From Acanthaster planci (Eukaryota > Echinodermata > Asteroidea > Valvatida > Acanthasteridae): DNA of 64,000 bases. Location: positions 608,402 through 672,401 of the forward strand of contig NW_019091364.1 in the NCBI RefSeq assembly GCF_001949145.1, read 5' to 3'. How positions within the stretch are numbered: position 1 is the stretch's first letter; each line of letters begins with the position of its first letter. Made by a program: the position numbers and the translations under genes. This document shows positions 9,490-64,000 of this stretch, one piece after another. The notes under the pieces are model-generated. The model saw only the letters and a list, made by a program, of their open reading frames with translations. It was not told the origin of the DNA and did not search any database.

Positions 9490-12125
9490 TTTGAAAAACT
9501 CCATTTTTATTAAAATTATGATCTAGAGACCACAAAGTTAAGAATGTGTTTGTGTTCACTTTTTCATCAGGTATTGCCAAGTGTTTGATACAGATTGGCC
9601 AAAATGTAACTTTTTCATTCTGTTAGCCCCTGAAAATTCAGAGAAATTGTGATCCAGAGGACTGCAACATACTAAATGTTGCATTTCATTCAAAAAGCAT
9701 TTCCAAGTGAATTGCAGAAAAAGAATTTTTTGCCATAATGTGAAAATGAAAATTTTCATCAAAATTTCATCCCACATGTAGATTACTGTGATCTTGCATA
9801 TCTCTTGCATTTCATTCAAAAAAATTCTTTTTCTGAAAGGATTTATAAGTTAATTTTCCAAAAGTGTCAGATTTTCGCCCAATTTCTTTTGCAGGGCAAA
9901 TCCAATGCAACTTTTTTAAAGAAATACTGCATTTTCTTAATAATATATAACCTAGATGACTACGACCTTGCATTTTATTTTAAAATAGTGGTTTGTGGAA
10001 AAGCAAAGTCTCAGCCCAAATTCAATTGTCATGCAACGCTTACTCCTTTAGCTTCTCAAAATATTTTCATTTTCGGTGAAATTATGATCTATGTGACTTC
10101 ACCACCTTCAAGATTTGTTTCCATTTTGCAAAGGTAATCCCTTGAATTTTTTTCCCATTGATGAAATTTCTTTTTCGTTAAAATTAACACCTCCATGGCC
10201 CTACGACCTTCAAAATATCTTCTGATTCATTCATAAAGTAGTTCTGGGTGATTTACAGAAAAGTCAAATTTTGGCCCAAATTTCATTAATTATGCAAGGA
10301 TAACCCCTTGCAATTTTTTCAAAATATAAAATTACCATCTTCATCAAAATTTACATCTAAATGAGTCTAAATGATTCATTCAAAAANNNNNNNNNNNNNN
10401 NNNNNNNNNNNNNNNNNNNNNNNNNNNNNNNNNNNNNNNNNNNNNNNNNNNNNNNNNNNNNNNNNNNNNNNNNNNNNNNNNNNNNNNNNNNNNNNNNNNN
10501 NNNNNNNNNNNNNNNNNNNNNNNNNNNNNNNNNNNNNNNNNNNNNNNNNNNNNNNNNNNNNNNNNNNNNNNNNNNNNNNNNNNNNNNNNNNNNNNNNNNN
10601 NNNNNNNNNNNNNNNNNNNNNNNNNNNNNNNNNNNNNNNNNNNNNNNNNNNNNNNNNNNNNNNNNNNNNNNNNNNNNNNNNNNNNNNNNNNNNNNNNNNN
10701 NNNNNNNNNNNNNNNNNNNNNNNNNNNNNNNNNNNNNNNNNNNNNNNNNNNNNNNNNNNNNNNNNNNNNNNNNNNNNNNNNNNNAGTGATTTATAGCAAA
10801 GTCAAATTTTGGCCCAAATTTCATTATTTTGCAAGGCTAACCCCTTGCAATTTTTTTCAAAATATGAAATTTTAATTTACTTCAAAATTAAGACCTGAAT
10901 GACTCCACGACCTCTGAAATATCTTCTGATTCAATCAAAACATAGTTCTGGGTGATTTACAGAAAAGTCAAATTTTGGCCAAAATTTAATTATTTTGCAA
11001 GGCTAACCCCTTGCAATTTTTTCAAAATATCAAATTTCTATTTTTATTAAAAATAAGATCTTCAGGGCTCTAAAACCTTCAAAATATCTTCCAATTCATT
11101 CAAAACGTAGTTCTGGGTGATTTACAGCAAAGTCAAATTTTGGCCCAAATGTCATTATTTTACTAGGCTAACCCCTTGCAATTTTCCAAAATATAAAATT
11201 ACCATCTTCATCAAAATTCAGATCTGAATGACTCCATGACCTCCGAAATATCTTCTGATTCAATCAAAAAGTGGTTCTGAGTGATTTATAGCAAAGGCAA
11301 ATTTTGGCCCAAATTTAATTATTTTGCAAGGCTAACCCCTTGCAATTTTTTCAAAATATCAAATTTCTATTTTCAGTAAAATTAAGATCTTCATGGCTCT
11401 ACAACCTTCAAAATATATTCCAATTCATTCAAAACGTAGTTCTGGGTGATTTACAGAAAAATCTTATTTTGGCAAAAATTTTATTATTTTGCAAGGCTAA
11501 CCACTTGCAATTTTTTTCAAAATATGAAATTTCTATTTACATCAAAATTAAGATCTGAATGACTCCCCAACCTCTGAAATATCTTCTGATTCAATCAAAA
11601 AGTGGTTCTGAGTGAATTACAGCAAAGTCAAATTTTGGCCCAAATGTCATTATTTTGCTAGGCTAACCCCTTGCAATTTTTTCAAAATATGAAATTCCCG
11701 TTTTCAGTTAAATACAGATCTAGATGACACAGCAACCGTAATTTAAAAATATCTTCCAATTCAATGAATAAGTAGTTCCGAGGGATTTGCAGAAAAGTCA
11801 TATTTTGCAAAGCCAACCCATTGAATAATTTTTAATTTAATCCATATTTTCAGTGAAATTGTGATCTATATGATTTTCACCACTATGAGCATATGTTTCT
11901 TTGCATTTAAAAAGTGTTTCCAATTAAATTGTTGAAAAGCCAAATTTCGGTAACAATTTTTGTTTTTGCAAATTTAAGCCCTTGCAACTTTTTTAATATG
12001 AAATACATATTTTTAGCAATACATTGATCGCAATGATTTCACCATGTTTTGATTTTTTTCATTCAAAAAAAGTTGCAGAGAGTGAGTGATTTGCAGAAAG
12101 ACCATATTTTAACCTTAAATTGGAA
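9490..12125. repeat. Satellite-like tandem array, about 165 bp unit
   Basis: A head-to-tail array. The landmark gtgatttacag (or a close variant), followed by AAAGTCAAATTTTGG and GCTAACCCCTTGCAATTTTT, recurs near 10247, 10785, 10951, 11116, 11280, 11445, 11611 and 11781, a spacing of 164-170 bases. The central units are very similar and the flanking ones (9490-10100 and 11700-12125) increasingly diverged, as expected of a satellite whose edges decay. Two unit types alternate in the centre (see findings). The array is interrupted by an assembly gap, so its true length is unknown. Confidence 0.88.
10387..10784. other. Assembly gap (398 Ns) inside the satellite array
   Basis: A run of N inside the 165 bp repeat array. 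It is almost certainly there because the repeat could not be assembled. The gap plus flanks (10247 to 10785) is not a whole multiple of the unit, so its size is only an estimate. Confidence 0.97.
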
Positions 12126-15100
12126 CAATTTGAACAAGTAAAAGTGGGACAGAAACACAACTGCCAAAACTTTAATTTGCACTCCAGACAAAATGCAAAT
12201 TTTAATGGTTAATGCGAGTATAAAAAGTACATTGTATGGGAACTAGTTCGGCACTCTAAAAAGAAAAGAAAAACAAGTTACAATATCACAGTATATAGTA
12301 CAAAAGGGTAGCAGGTGATAATAGACAAATTGACGAGTTGACAGATATTCCTATTGTTAAAATAATACTTCGTAACACAAGTCATAATTCTCAATCCAAT
12401 AAAAGAAACTTAGCAGGGAATACATGTGTGTAGAAGTTGGAAACTCCCTGGAACACCAAATGTGCTCTTCTAACTCAGCCATCCAAGCAAAATTATGAAA
12501 ATTTTCAAAAGACCTGAATTTTTGGGAAGAGAGACAAGTGGAAAGAGCTGGGAAATCCTAACACAGCACATATGTATGTCGAGGGCAGCTGGAACAGTTA
12601 CGACTTGGATACTTTGTCAAGACACGAAGTAGATATACTGACCAGCCAGATTCGACCATAATGATTATCATCAAAAAGATTTCCACAAAACGCAGATGCC
12701 TATAAATTCCCATCTCTGAAGACCAGAGTGTTTGGATGAAAAGCAGAAAGTACAACCAACCAACCAACCTCATGGAAACATGAAGATACTTAATGTTAAT
12801 GTTTGCCTCATTAAAAATCTGTCCCGTCTGCTTCCACAATTCAAAAATGATCCAATTTATTTCATGCAAATTCAATATGGAAACCACCAATCAATTTTAC
12901 ATGTAACAAAAACTGGAGATAGCTTATGTATCTCTCAAATATCAAAGCATTGACTTCATTATCATGTGGAGCAGGATTTTGCATAATTAACACTCCAACA
13001 CAAAATCTACCACAGAAAATTCTCAAAACGCCGTCAGCAAACTTCTTAAATATCTAGCTCAACGTCTTTCCCCAAAACTACCTCTCTCTGAAGTACTGCC
13101 TTTCAGTATGAGGCAAGCCAGCAAACAGCTAGCTAAATTACACAAACATTTTAAACCAAACAACAGAAACTTGTTAATTTGTGTTAATGGTATACATATT
13201 TATATATAATACAATGCATCATTAGTTTTTAAAAAAGAGTCCAGTACATTATAATTCTGCTCATCCAATCACATTGTTACAAAAATTAGAGAGGGGAAGC
13301 TCATCATTGTCTACATATCAAATCAAATCTCTCCGAGTTACTCTTTTTAAGCAAATATAATGTGCACTCATTTAAAGGCTTGATGTTTAAGCAAAAAGGC
13401 AAAGCAATCTTTGAGCAATTCTGCGTGGAATGTCACAATGCTGTATATTTTGCCATTTTTAAAACAGAATCATAGCTTTCAGTCACATTCTTTCTGCCAT
13501 GTGTAATTAAAACCCAATATTTAATAAAACAAATTAGTACTTCAAGTGTTTATTTTTCCTGGACAAGGAAGAAATTTTTTACAAGTACTAGCCACGATCC
13601 GAAAGGTGTTAAATGAACTAAAAACAAACCATCCAAGGCTCAAAAAAAATCATTCAAATACACTGTTGTTGACTAGAAAAATGAATACGTAATCAGGCCA
13701 ATGAAGTGCATCAAGCAATCAACTTTACACAGAATTCTCCAAATTATGCAACTGTTCCACTTCAGTGTAACCCCTTACTTACCACCATTTTCTTTTATCC
13801 AAACATTCCTTCCTTGCAAAGAATGTCCCACATGTCCATGTTTTTACCAAAGCTTCTCAGCAAGCAGATACTGACTTACTCATAGGAAAGATTTCTAGTA
13901 TCCTTTTAATTTTCATGTACATCTCAACTGTAGTCATTTATCACTACATCTACAAAGACTCATGAACTGAGGTATGTATAACATGACTACAACGCCTTGT
14001 AAGGACATTTTTTTTATTAAATCTCTTACAATTTTAACAGTTCAGTTTTGCGGGGCAAAATAAAAAATGGCAGAGCGACTGCAAAACATAATCATGACAT
14101 TATTAAATAAAAAAGAAATTTAAGGTGAACAGACAGGCTGTATATTTGAATGCAAGACACAGGCATAATACACAGTGCTCAATCAACTGACCAATCAACT
14201 GCATTTAAACCTATCCTTCATTCTCATTGGTTGACAGAAGAAACTACAGGTGATAGCCATAATCACTGGAAAAATATCACCCCTACATGTACATGGTACA
14301 CATCAGACAAAGTTTGTGTGATTATATCGTTCCTCAACATTAGTATCAAGGCAAGCCAAGAATGTTTGGACTACAAAAACCTTCCCTGCCTCCCCCCCAA
14401 AAAAAGTTATGTGTATGTACATTTATCTAAATTGTGTTAAATAAATACATGTTGAGCTAAAAAAAAAAAGTCAAAGAAATTGAGAAAAGATACTTTTGTA
14501 CAAATATACACCCAACTCCCAAACTATGAGGTATTGGCTAAGGAACCTTATCAGGTCAAAGGTACATTTAAGTTTCGAATGACAAAACAACATTATTATC
14601 AACATAACAGTCCAATAAAAAACCTCAATCGGTCCGAGGATTCAAGACTGTTAGGTTAAGAATGCATTTTTTTTCTTGCAAATTCATAAACAACTTTTCC
14701 AGTTCCAACGTCTTTGGAAAATTCAAGATTCACAGAATAAGCCTGGGGCTTCTTTTTTTTTTCTTTTTTGAGGTCAAATCCAGCTCGCATCAAGATACAA
14801 TCCTCAATAATGCATGAGCGAAGTCACACGTATGTTTATGACACCATGAAGGAGACATCATGAAACCTTCATCTTTTAATTTGAAAGGCATCCTAGTTGT
14901 GACAAATGAACCAGATTTTGGCAAATAATTCAAGGCACTCAGTGGCTACAATTTTGAGATATCTGTGGGTTGGATGAAGGCATTGTACAAGATGGCATCT
15001 GTTTATATACATGTACATAAACTGGAATTTGAGAAAATATGGCACACCGTGTAGCTGTGCTTTGCAGCATGCCGTGTGCTTCTTGTTCCATTCGTTCATT

Positions 15101-16134
15101 GGCGGAAAACAAGGTCAATATTGGAGTATGAAATGAATAAACGTGAGTTCCGCACATACATGTACACTGTAAATGAGAGCACTGCAAGTGTACTCAATCA
15201 ATTTATAGTACTGTGAGTGAATGAGAAAATGTTCTCTTTTTGGCATATAAAATATATGAGACTATATTAAGTGAAACAGTAAGAATTATCTCATAAGGAG
15301 ACAGACAGAATGTTCCATTCCACGAGGCCAAACCAAGCAGAATGGAACAGATTATCCGTCATCAAATTTAAATTCATTCCACTGCACAAATCTGACCCAT
15401 GCATGATCTGCTTTACACAATGCCTGAATGAATCCTTACAGTGCCTTCATAAATCTCTGCCTGAATTAATTCCTCATCACCAACAAGTTCAGATATTTCT
15501 TGTGACTGTGCAATGGAACTCCCATGTACCGTGGAACAGAACTTCCATTTTTGTAGTGCAGCTCAGCCTTGCTTCCGTAGAAATAATTCAGTGGCACACA
15601 ATCGGGAGGAGAAATTTACTCATGTATTGTTCATTACAAAATATTTCTTAGGAGAAGAGATTTATTCATGCATTGTTCATTACAAAATATTTCTTGTTTG
15701 AATAAATGTTCAGCTTCATGGTAGAAAGGGAATGAAGTCTGGCTAGTTGTAACTTGTATGTACTTTTAGGAACACTGGCCAGACCATGATAAAGTCTCAA
15801 CTCCCTACTGGCTATACTTTAAGCAATCAATACATATCTCCTCGATCGCCTGCTAAATAGTTATCATGGAATTGAATTCAAAAGCCTAGCCCATCTCTGA
15901 AATTGAGGCGGTTGTGATTTTTTCCATTTTGAGTAAAAATGTGCAAATCTTTCTCCAAAAAAGATTTCAAACTTTACAGAAAGACCACGTCAGGAAATAC
16001 AAGCAGTTATGTTGACAGAAATTGGAGATTATTTATCGCATATTTCACAGTATCGGTGCGTCCATGCACTACAAAGAAGAAAACCACGCTTTTTTTGGTC
16101 CAATTTCAAATTGCAGTAAAAACTTGTCCCCTTA
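12126..16134 (-). other. Probable Par-3 3' UTR and downstream flank
   Basis: No coding exon is seen. This stretch lies directly downstream of the Par-3 stop on the minus strand, so at least its right-hand part should be 3' UTR. Several minus-strand AATAAA signals exist, the nearest at 15661-15666 (about 470 bases past the stop) and another near 13550, and the true end cannot be chosen from sequence alone. A 46 bp direct duplication lies at about 15606-15695 (the shared core reads attgttcattacaaaatatt). Confidence 0.45.
15606..15695. repeat. Two-copy direct repeat, about 46 bp
   Basis: Two adjacent copies of a segment running from ggag.agA..TTTA to the shared core attgttcattacaaaatatt, differing at a few positions, in the probable 3' UTR of Par-3. 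The second copy creates the nearest minus-strand AATAAA. Confidence 0.7.
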
Positions 16135-59725
<43,591 letters not shown>

Positions 59726-62509
59726 CTGAATATGTAAAAACAGCAAAGAAAGGCATGTCATTGAAATGTGTTTAGCTCACCCAACTCCAGCAAATGCTGA
59801 AAAAAATGGTACACAACTCAATTCTGATTTTGTCAGCTGTACAGCAATATTCCAAAATGAACGATCCAAAGATAAATTTGCTTTATAACGTGAAGCATCA
59901 AGATAGCTCAAAAAAAAAGAACATACATACATGTGCATGTACATGTACATGTACATGTGTGTATCAAGCACTGGTGTTACAGTGCTTCCACGTTAGGGTT
60001 GGACAAAGTCAATAAATTTCATGCACATGTAGACATGTAGCCAGCAACTACATCGATGCAACAGAGCATCTCTACCAGTACAGAGCACAATTTTAGAACA
60101 ACTCGTCAAAACACATCCAGCAGGTTCAAGGAGAGATTGATCATCCACCCCTGATGGGTTTCTGAGTCCAGATTTAGGCTTATCCTGGTAGTCCAACCTC
60201 TTGACAACCTCTTCCATTCTCATCTCAGCTACTGTCGTCACCTCACACACCAACATGCTCATTTATCAACCCATCCAGATTCTCTCATCCATCTTTTTGT
60301 TTTTCTGGAGATCCATACAGAGGGTGGGCCATTTACCAGTCCACACTAAAAGGTGTAATGTAATTTATTGAAGGTCAGGATAACACAAGGAGTGAAATAT
60401 GGACCATTACTAGTTAGAATTCCTGGTGCACACCCCAGGTATATTTTTAGGCCAACCTGTACAACCTGCCCAATTAGCATACACCTGCATACCCAATTGC
60501 TGTTAATAGAGCTCTGGTTACCATCATTTAGCCAACCAGTAGTAATTTCCTGGTACTCCTGCCCCATACTCTTAACAGAAAGTGCCTGAGGCTGCATGTG
60601 AATCTGTTGTCTAAACCTACATGTAGGTCTGGGTCTTTGCTCAATTGGAAATGTGCTGAGATGTGTAGACAATAGAGTAGACCTATATGTAGCCATAGGT
60701 CTGGAAGCCCATTTCGGACATGGCCAACCTTTCTGTTTCCAGGCTTGTTTTGTTTACACCACACTAATGAATGCTGTCCACAAGCCAGTGGAGCTGTGAC
60801 TACAGATACATGTATGCCCACCCATCAAACAGCCTTGAAGCAAGGCTAATGGCAAATAAATCAACTCAAAGTGTGAATTAAAGAAAAAACTTGGCCCTGA
60901 ATACTTCAAACACACTTGCACCCTGGAATTAATGTATACACACCCAGGCCATTACCGCTCTGAGGAGGGCAAGGCAATTTCTTTCATTAGAAGAGTTATA
61001 CCAACATTGCAGGAACACAAATTGGTTCCTGTAAGTTTTCTAGTCCCGGCAACACTCATGTTTCAATACATGTACATGCAGCGGAGACAGGCAAGAAGGC
61101 CAGTCACATACATGTACATAATTCTGCTCCCAGCATACTAGCAAGGACACCCTGTAAAGGTAGAACTCAAACCCTCACTGCATTTAAGCATAGTCGGTTC
61201 AAGCATGGAGGTATATGTAGTTTCTACCTCCTTGGTTCAAGCAAGCCTGTTACACCATACATTGCTATGGAAAATGCAGTCTCAAGGAAACAATTACCTC
61301 TGAGAGTACTGGTGGACCCCTGTGGACCCCTGCCTAGAGCGAGGTGTCCCACAGATAAACAAACAGAGAAGTTGGCAGCCGCAGCCTGCACTGCACACAA
61401 GGGCCCACCCTGGTATCTTGATGATTTCCAGACATGCTCAGTCACTAGAAATATGACCAGCGAAATCAAACACCCGCAGACATGATGTCATCCAGTGGCA
61501 AGGAAAGTAACACTGACAGCAATTATGCACCACTGAAAATCATAGCAATGTATTTGTGGCCTGGGTCATTTGAAGGTGGAAAACTTCTTTATGAAACTGG
61601 CAAAACATGGGGAAAATTGTGGCTTTAGGAAAAAAACTACACCATTATCAAAATGGTACAGCTGAAGAGAGCTTAACAACTTAACATAAAAATGCTGAAC
61701 ATTTTTATCACAAAGGATGAAAACTGAAAAATACGAAAAAGTCCTAAACGAATCTCAACATTAGTCACAAAAGAATAAGAAAAGACTATGCCAAAGTACA
61801 TTGCCAAAACAGACACCTTAACAGGTATGTTCTTTGATGACTTCTCTACCGTACAAAATAAAGGATCCTACAACATTTCCAATATTCCTTCTGTTCACCC
61901 TAATCCTAGCTATTTTATTTTAGAGTTGTGTTCCAGTTTGGATGTATACTCGTCCATGTACATGTAGATATACATAGAATTTTCCATAATGACAAATTTC
62001 CTCCTTACATCCAATAAATTACCATGACATCATATCTAATTTGGGATGACTTTTCTCCATGAAAATTTGGACAAACCACAGCCAATTTATTTTTGACACT
62101 GTGTTTCGTGGTTTGTTTTGTGGCTCACTCCAAAAACTTTCTGCTCTTCCATCCAACTTCACAAAAGGGAACACCTCAAAATAATAAAAGCGATGACATA
62201 CAAGGGAAACTGCGGTATCTTGAAGAGAATTCATTCAGTCTGAATCAGGGGATTGGAAGAGTTTTTATTACCAGTTTCAGTTTCACTGTTACCAGCTACC
62301 AATGTTTATTCCCCTCCTACCACACTGCTGGCAATCTGACCACAGTAACATGTTTCTCTTGGAATATTTCTGAATTTTACATCAATGAAAACATTTAAAA
62401 GCTTTGACAATGAATGCAATATTTTAACTCAAACTGTTATTTTCAACAAAAGTTGTGCTGTGATTTTGAAAAGCTGTTCTCCATACATTACATAACAACA
62501 TTCAATATG
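59726..62509 (-). other. Region upstream of Par-3 exon V1
   Basis: Presumed first or second intron of Par-3. I searched for an exon encoding the conserved Par-3 start (a short beta-strand motif resembling KVTVCFG) and did not find it. No other exon is supported. Confidence 0.5.
59922..59962. repeat. CATGTA microsatellite
   Basis: A pure run of acatacatacatgtgcatgt followed by three more ACATGT units. It is the longest of many short ACATGTACATGTAC tracts scattered through the window. Confidence 0.9.
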
Positions 62510-62655
62510 GGCGATTCACAATAGTGCGCCACCAAGAGTTTGCAATACGGCCAATCCTAACGAAATTTGTTGACTCTTTCATTGGGTCGACATATTTCGC
62601 ACACTGTGATTGGCCAAAGCATTGCAGACTCTTGGTGGCGCACTACTGTGACAGT
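62510..62655. mobile_element. Foldback MITE copy 2
   Basis: It begins gggcgattcacaatagtgcg, continues CCACCAAGAGTTTGCAA and ends with the inverted TTGCAGACTCTTGGTGGCGCACTA then ctgtga. The internal fold gaaatttgttgactc is paired with gggtcgacatatttc. The termini and layout are the same as at 19236-19400, with enough divergence that the two are not a recent duplication. Confidence 0.82.
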
Positions 62656-63402
62656 AGTTCAACATCGTCTTATGAGAGGAATAATTGTTTATATTAACTC
62701 ATGAACTCTCTGAGAAAATTTTTGTTGCCATTTGAGATGGAATGCAAGGTCAGCTGATTCAAACAGGACAAAAAGACAACGGCATGTAGGAACGTGATAA
62801 AAAATTACTCCCATTTCAACAGCGACAAAATGGCAAGGTGATAAGAACAACAGATCACTTGAAGGCATCTGAAGATTGTTCAAATGTCAGACGAGTTCAG
62901 CTACATTTTCAGGACAGCCACTCCTCGTAAAATACCCCATGAATGTTATCTACTACAGCATACAATGAACTTCATGCATAACACCTGTTACATGTACATT
63001 ACCTGTATGAGTAAATCAATACCTCAAAATCACAACCAATGAACTTTTGCTGTCACCATATGTGTACTTAAGTTTCTATCGTCGCTGTGACATTTTGCAC
63101 TTATATCTTTTAGATATACAGGTACATGTATGTTCCATTAACCCTTTCTTCTGCGAAATGTCTCAGTGTGAACGGAATTTTCCTTTTATTCTCTTATCTC
63201 CATAAACTCTATCAGTATATTGACAAATTAAGCAGAAACAGAGCAAATCTAAATCAAATGCAACCAACCTTCTGCTTTTATTCATTATGAGAATCATAGA
63301 ACACAAGACAGGTGATAAATGACACCAACCATCTGACCGTTCCAAAGCATGAAAGCGTACTAGTTGCTACTGGCTAAAGCCGTGTTCGCGCTTGGTTTCT
63401 GT

Positions 63403-63955
63403 AGATTTTACTGAGCCAATGGTCAAATAAAAATGGTCAAATGTGACCCCTGTCCGAACTTGGACTTTCGACACAGGAAAATTTTACCGAGACCGCGAGT
63501 GAAGTAACTGAGCTGGCAATGCAAGTTGACTTATGAGGGCGCTTTGCGTGACCCTTCCACATTTATTTTTGTCCTTAGACACAATGTTACCATCCTCATC
63601 ATCATCTGGAAATGGTGCACTCTTAACACCAGTTAATCTTCCAACAGTGTCAATAAAAATTTCTGCCATGATTGCGACCAAAAGACAAAAGGTTTACTGG
63701 AAATATTTGCCAAATGCCATACCATGAGGAAACGTGCAATACACATGCACAGTTTCCCTGCATGCAGCATGCCGTTGTTCTCAACCCAGATGGACCGTAC
63801 ATGTATGCTCTCCAAGCCACTTTCCTATGCTTTTACAGACTCACGCTGTCCGCACTGGACTTAGTCTTTCCATCTCATGAAAAGTGTCTCGGTAATTTTT
63901 CCTGGGCAGAAGTTGGCCGGTAGAAATGACCGCACAGCTCAGTAAAAGTAACCGA
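63403..63955. mobile_element. Possible diverged terminal-inverted-repeat element
   Basis: The left side contains attttactgagcc and caggaaaattttaccgagac. The right side, read on the minus strand, contains cttttactgagc and caggaaaaattaccgagac in the same order. Between them lies a minus-strand open frame of 65 codons (63484-63681) that resembles nothing I know. The arms are clearly diverged, so this is tentative. Confidence 0.4.
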
Positions 63956-64000
63956 GAGGAAAACGTCCTAGGATGTCCGCACTAAACTTAAAATAGGAAA

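Noticed and set aside
63484-63681. Minus-strand frame considered as the missing first exon of Par-3
   Set aside because: Its sequence (MAEIFIDTVGRLTGVKSAPF...) does not resemble the conserved Par-3 start, it lies inside a possible inverted-repeat element, and no suitable donor is evident.

Overview
This is a 64 kb piece of a eukaryotic draft genome. It has GT-AG introns, long AT-rich non-coding stretches, two runs of Ns and many interspersed repeats. Both recognisable genes are animal genes. The protein similarity, compact intron style and abundant ACATGTACATGTAC-type microsatellites fit an invertebrate deuterostome, most likely an echinoderm or close relative. The exact species is an inference. 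There is no prokaryotic gene organisation.

Layout. 1-5.9 kb, plus strand: core 1 beta-1,3-galactosyltransferase (C1GALT1 family). A complete three-exon gene lies at 4207-5882. A second, intact copy of its large catalytic exon lies upstream at 1799-2481, with no first or last exon of its own in view. 5.9-9.5 kb: intergenic, no gene seen. About 9.5-12.1 kb: a satellite-like tandem array with a 165 bp period, interrupted by a 398-N gap. 12.1-16.1 kb: AT-rich, probably including the 3' UTR of the next gene.

16.1-59.7 kb, minus strand: one gene, the cell-polarity scaffold Par-3 (PARD3 / Bazooka). Twenty-two coding exons can be chained with consistent splice phases. They cover most of the N-terminal oligomerisation domain, the Par-1 site, PDZ1-PDZ3, the aPKC-binding CR3 segment, a basic membrane-binding segment, a coiled coil, an unusually long charged C-terminal region and the stop. 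Chaining gives 1690 residues after two single-base corrections (near 37142-37145 in PDZ3 and 17232-17235 in the C-terminal exon). Both corrections are demanded independently by the phase of the flanking introns and by the protein. The first exon, carrying the start codon, was not found and probably lies beyond base 64000.

The introns carry several foldback (MITE-like) elements, two tRNA-derived SINE-like sequences, a 5 x 44 bp minisatellite and other repeats. The two genes are convergent: their 3' ends face each other across the satellite array. They act in unrelated processes (Golgi mucin-type O-glycan extension and cortical polarity), so nothing suggests they work together. The most unusual observations are the extra C1GALT1 catalytic exon, which looks closer to the canonical enzyme in places than the complete gene does, and the roughly 480-residue charged C-terminal exon of Par-3.
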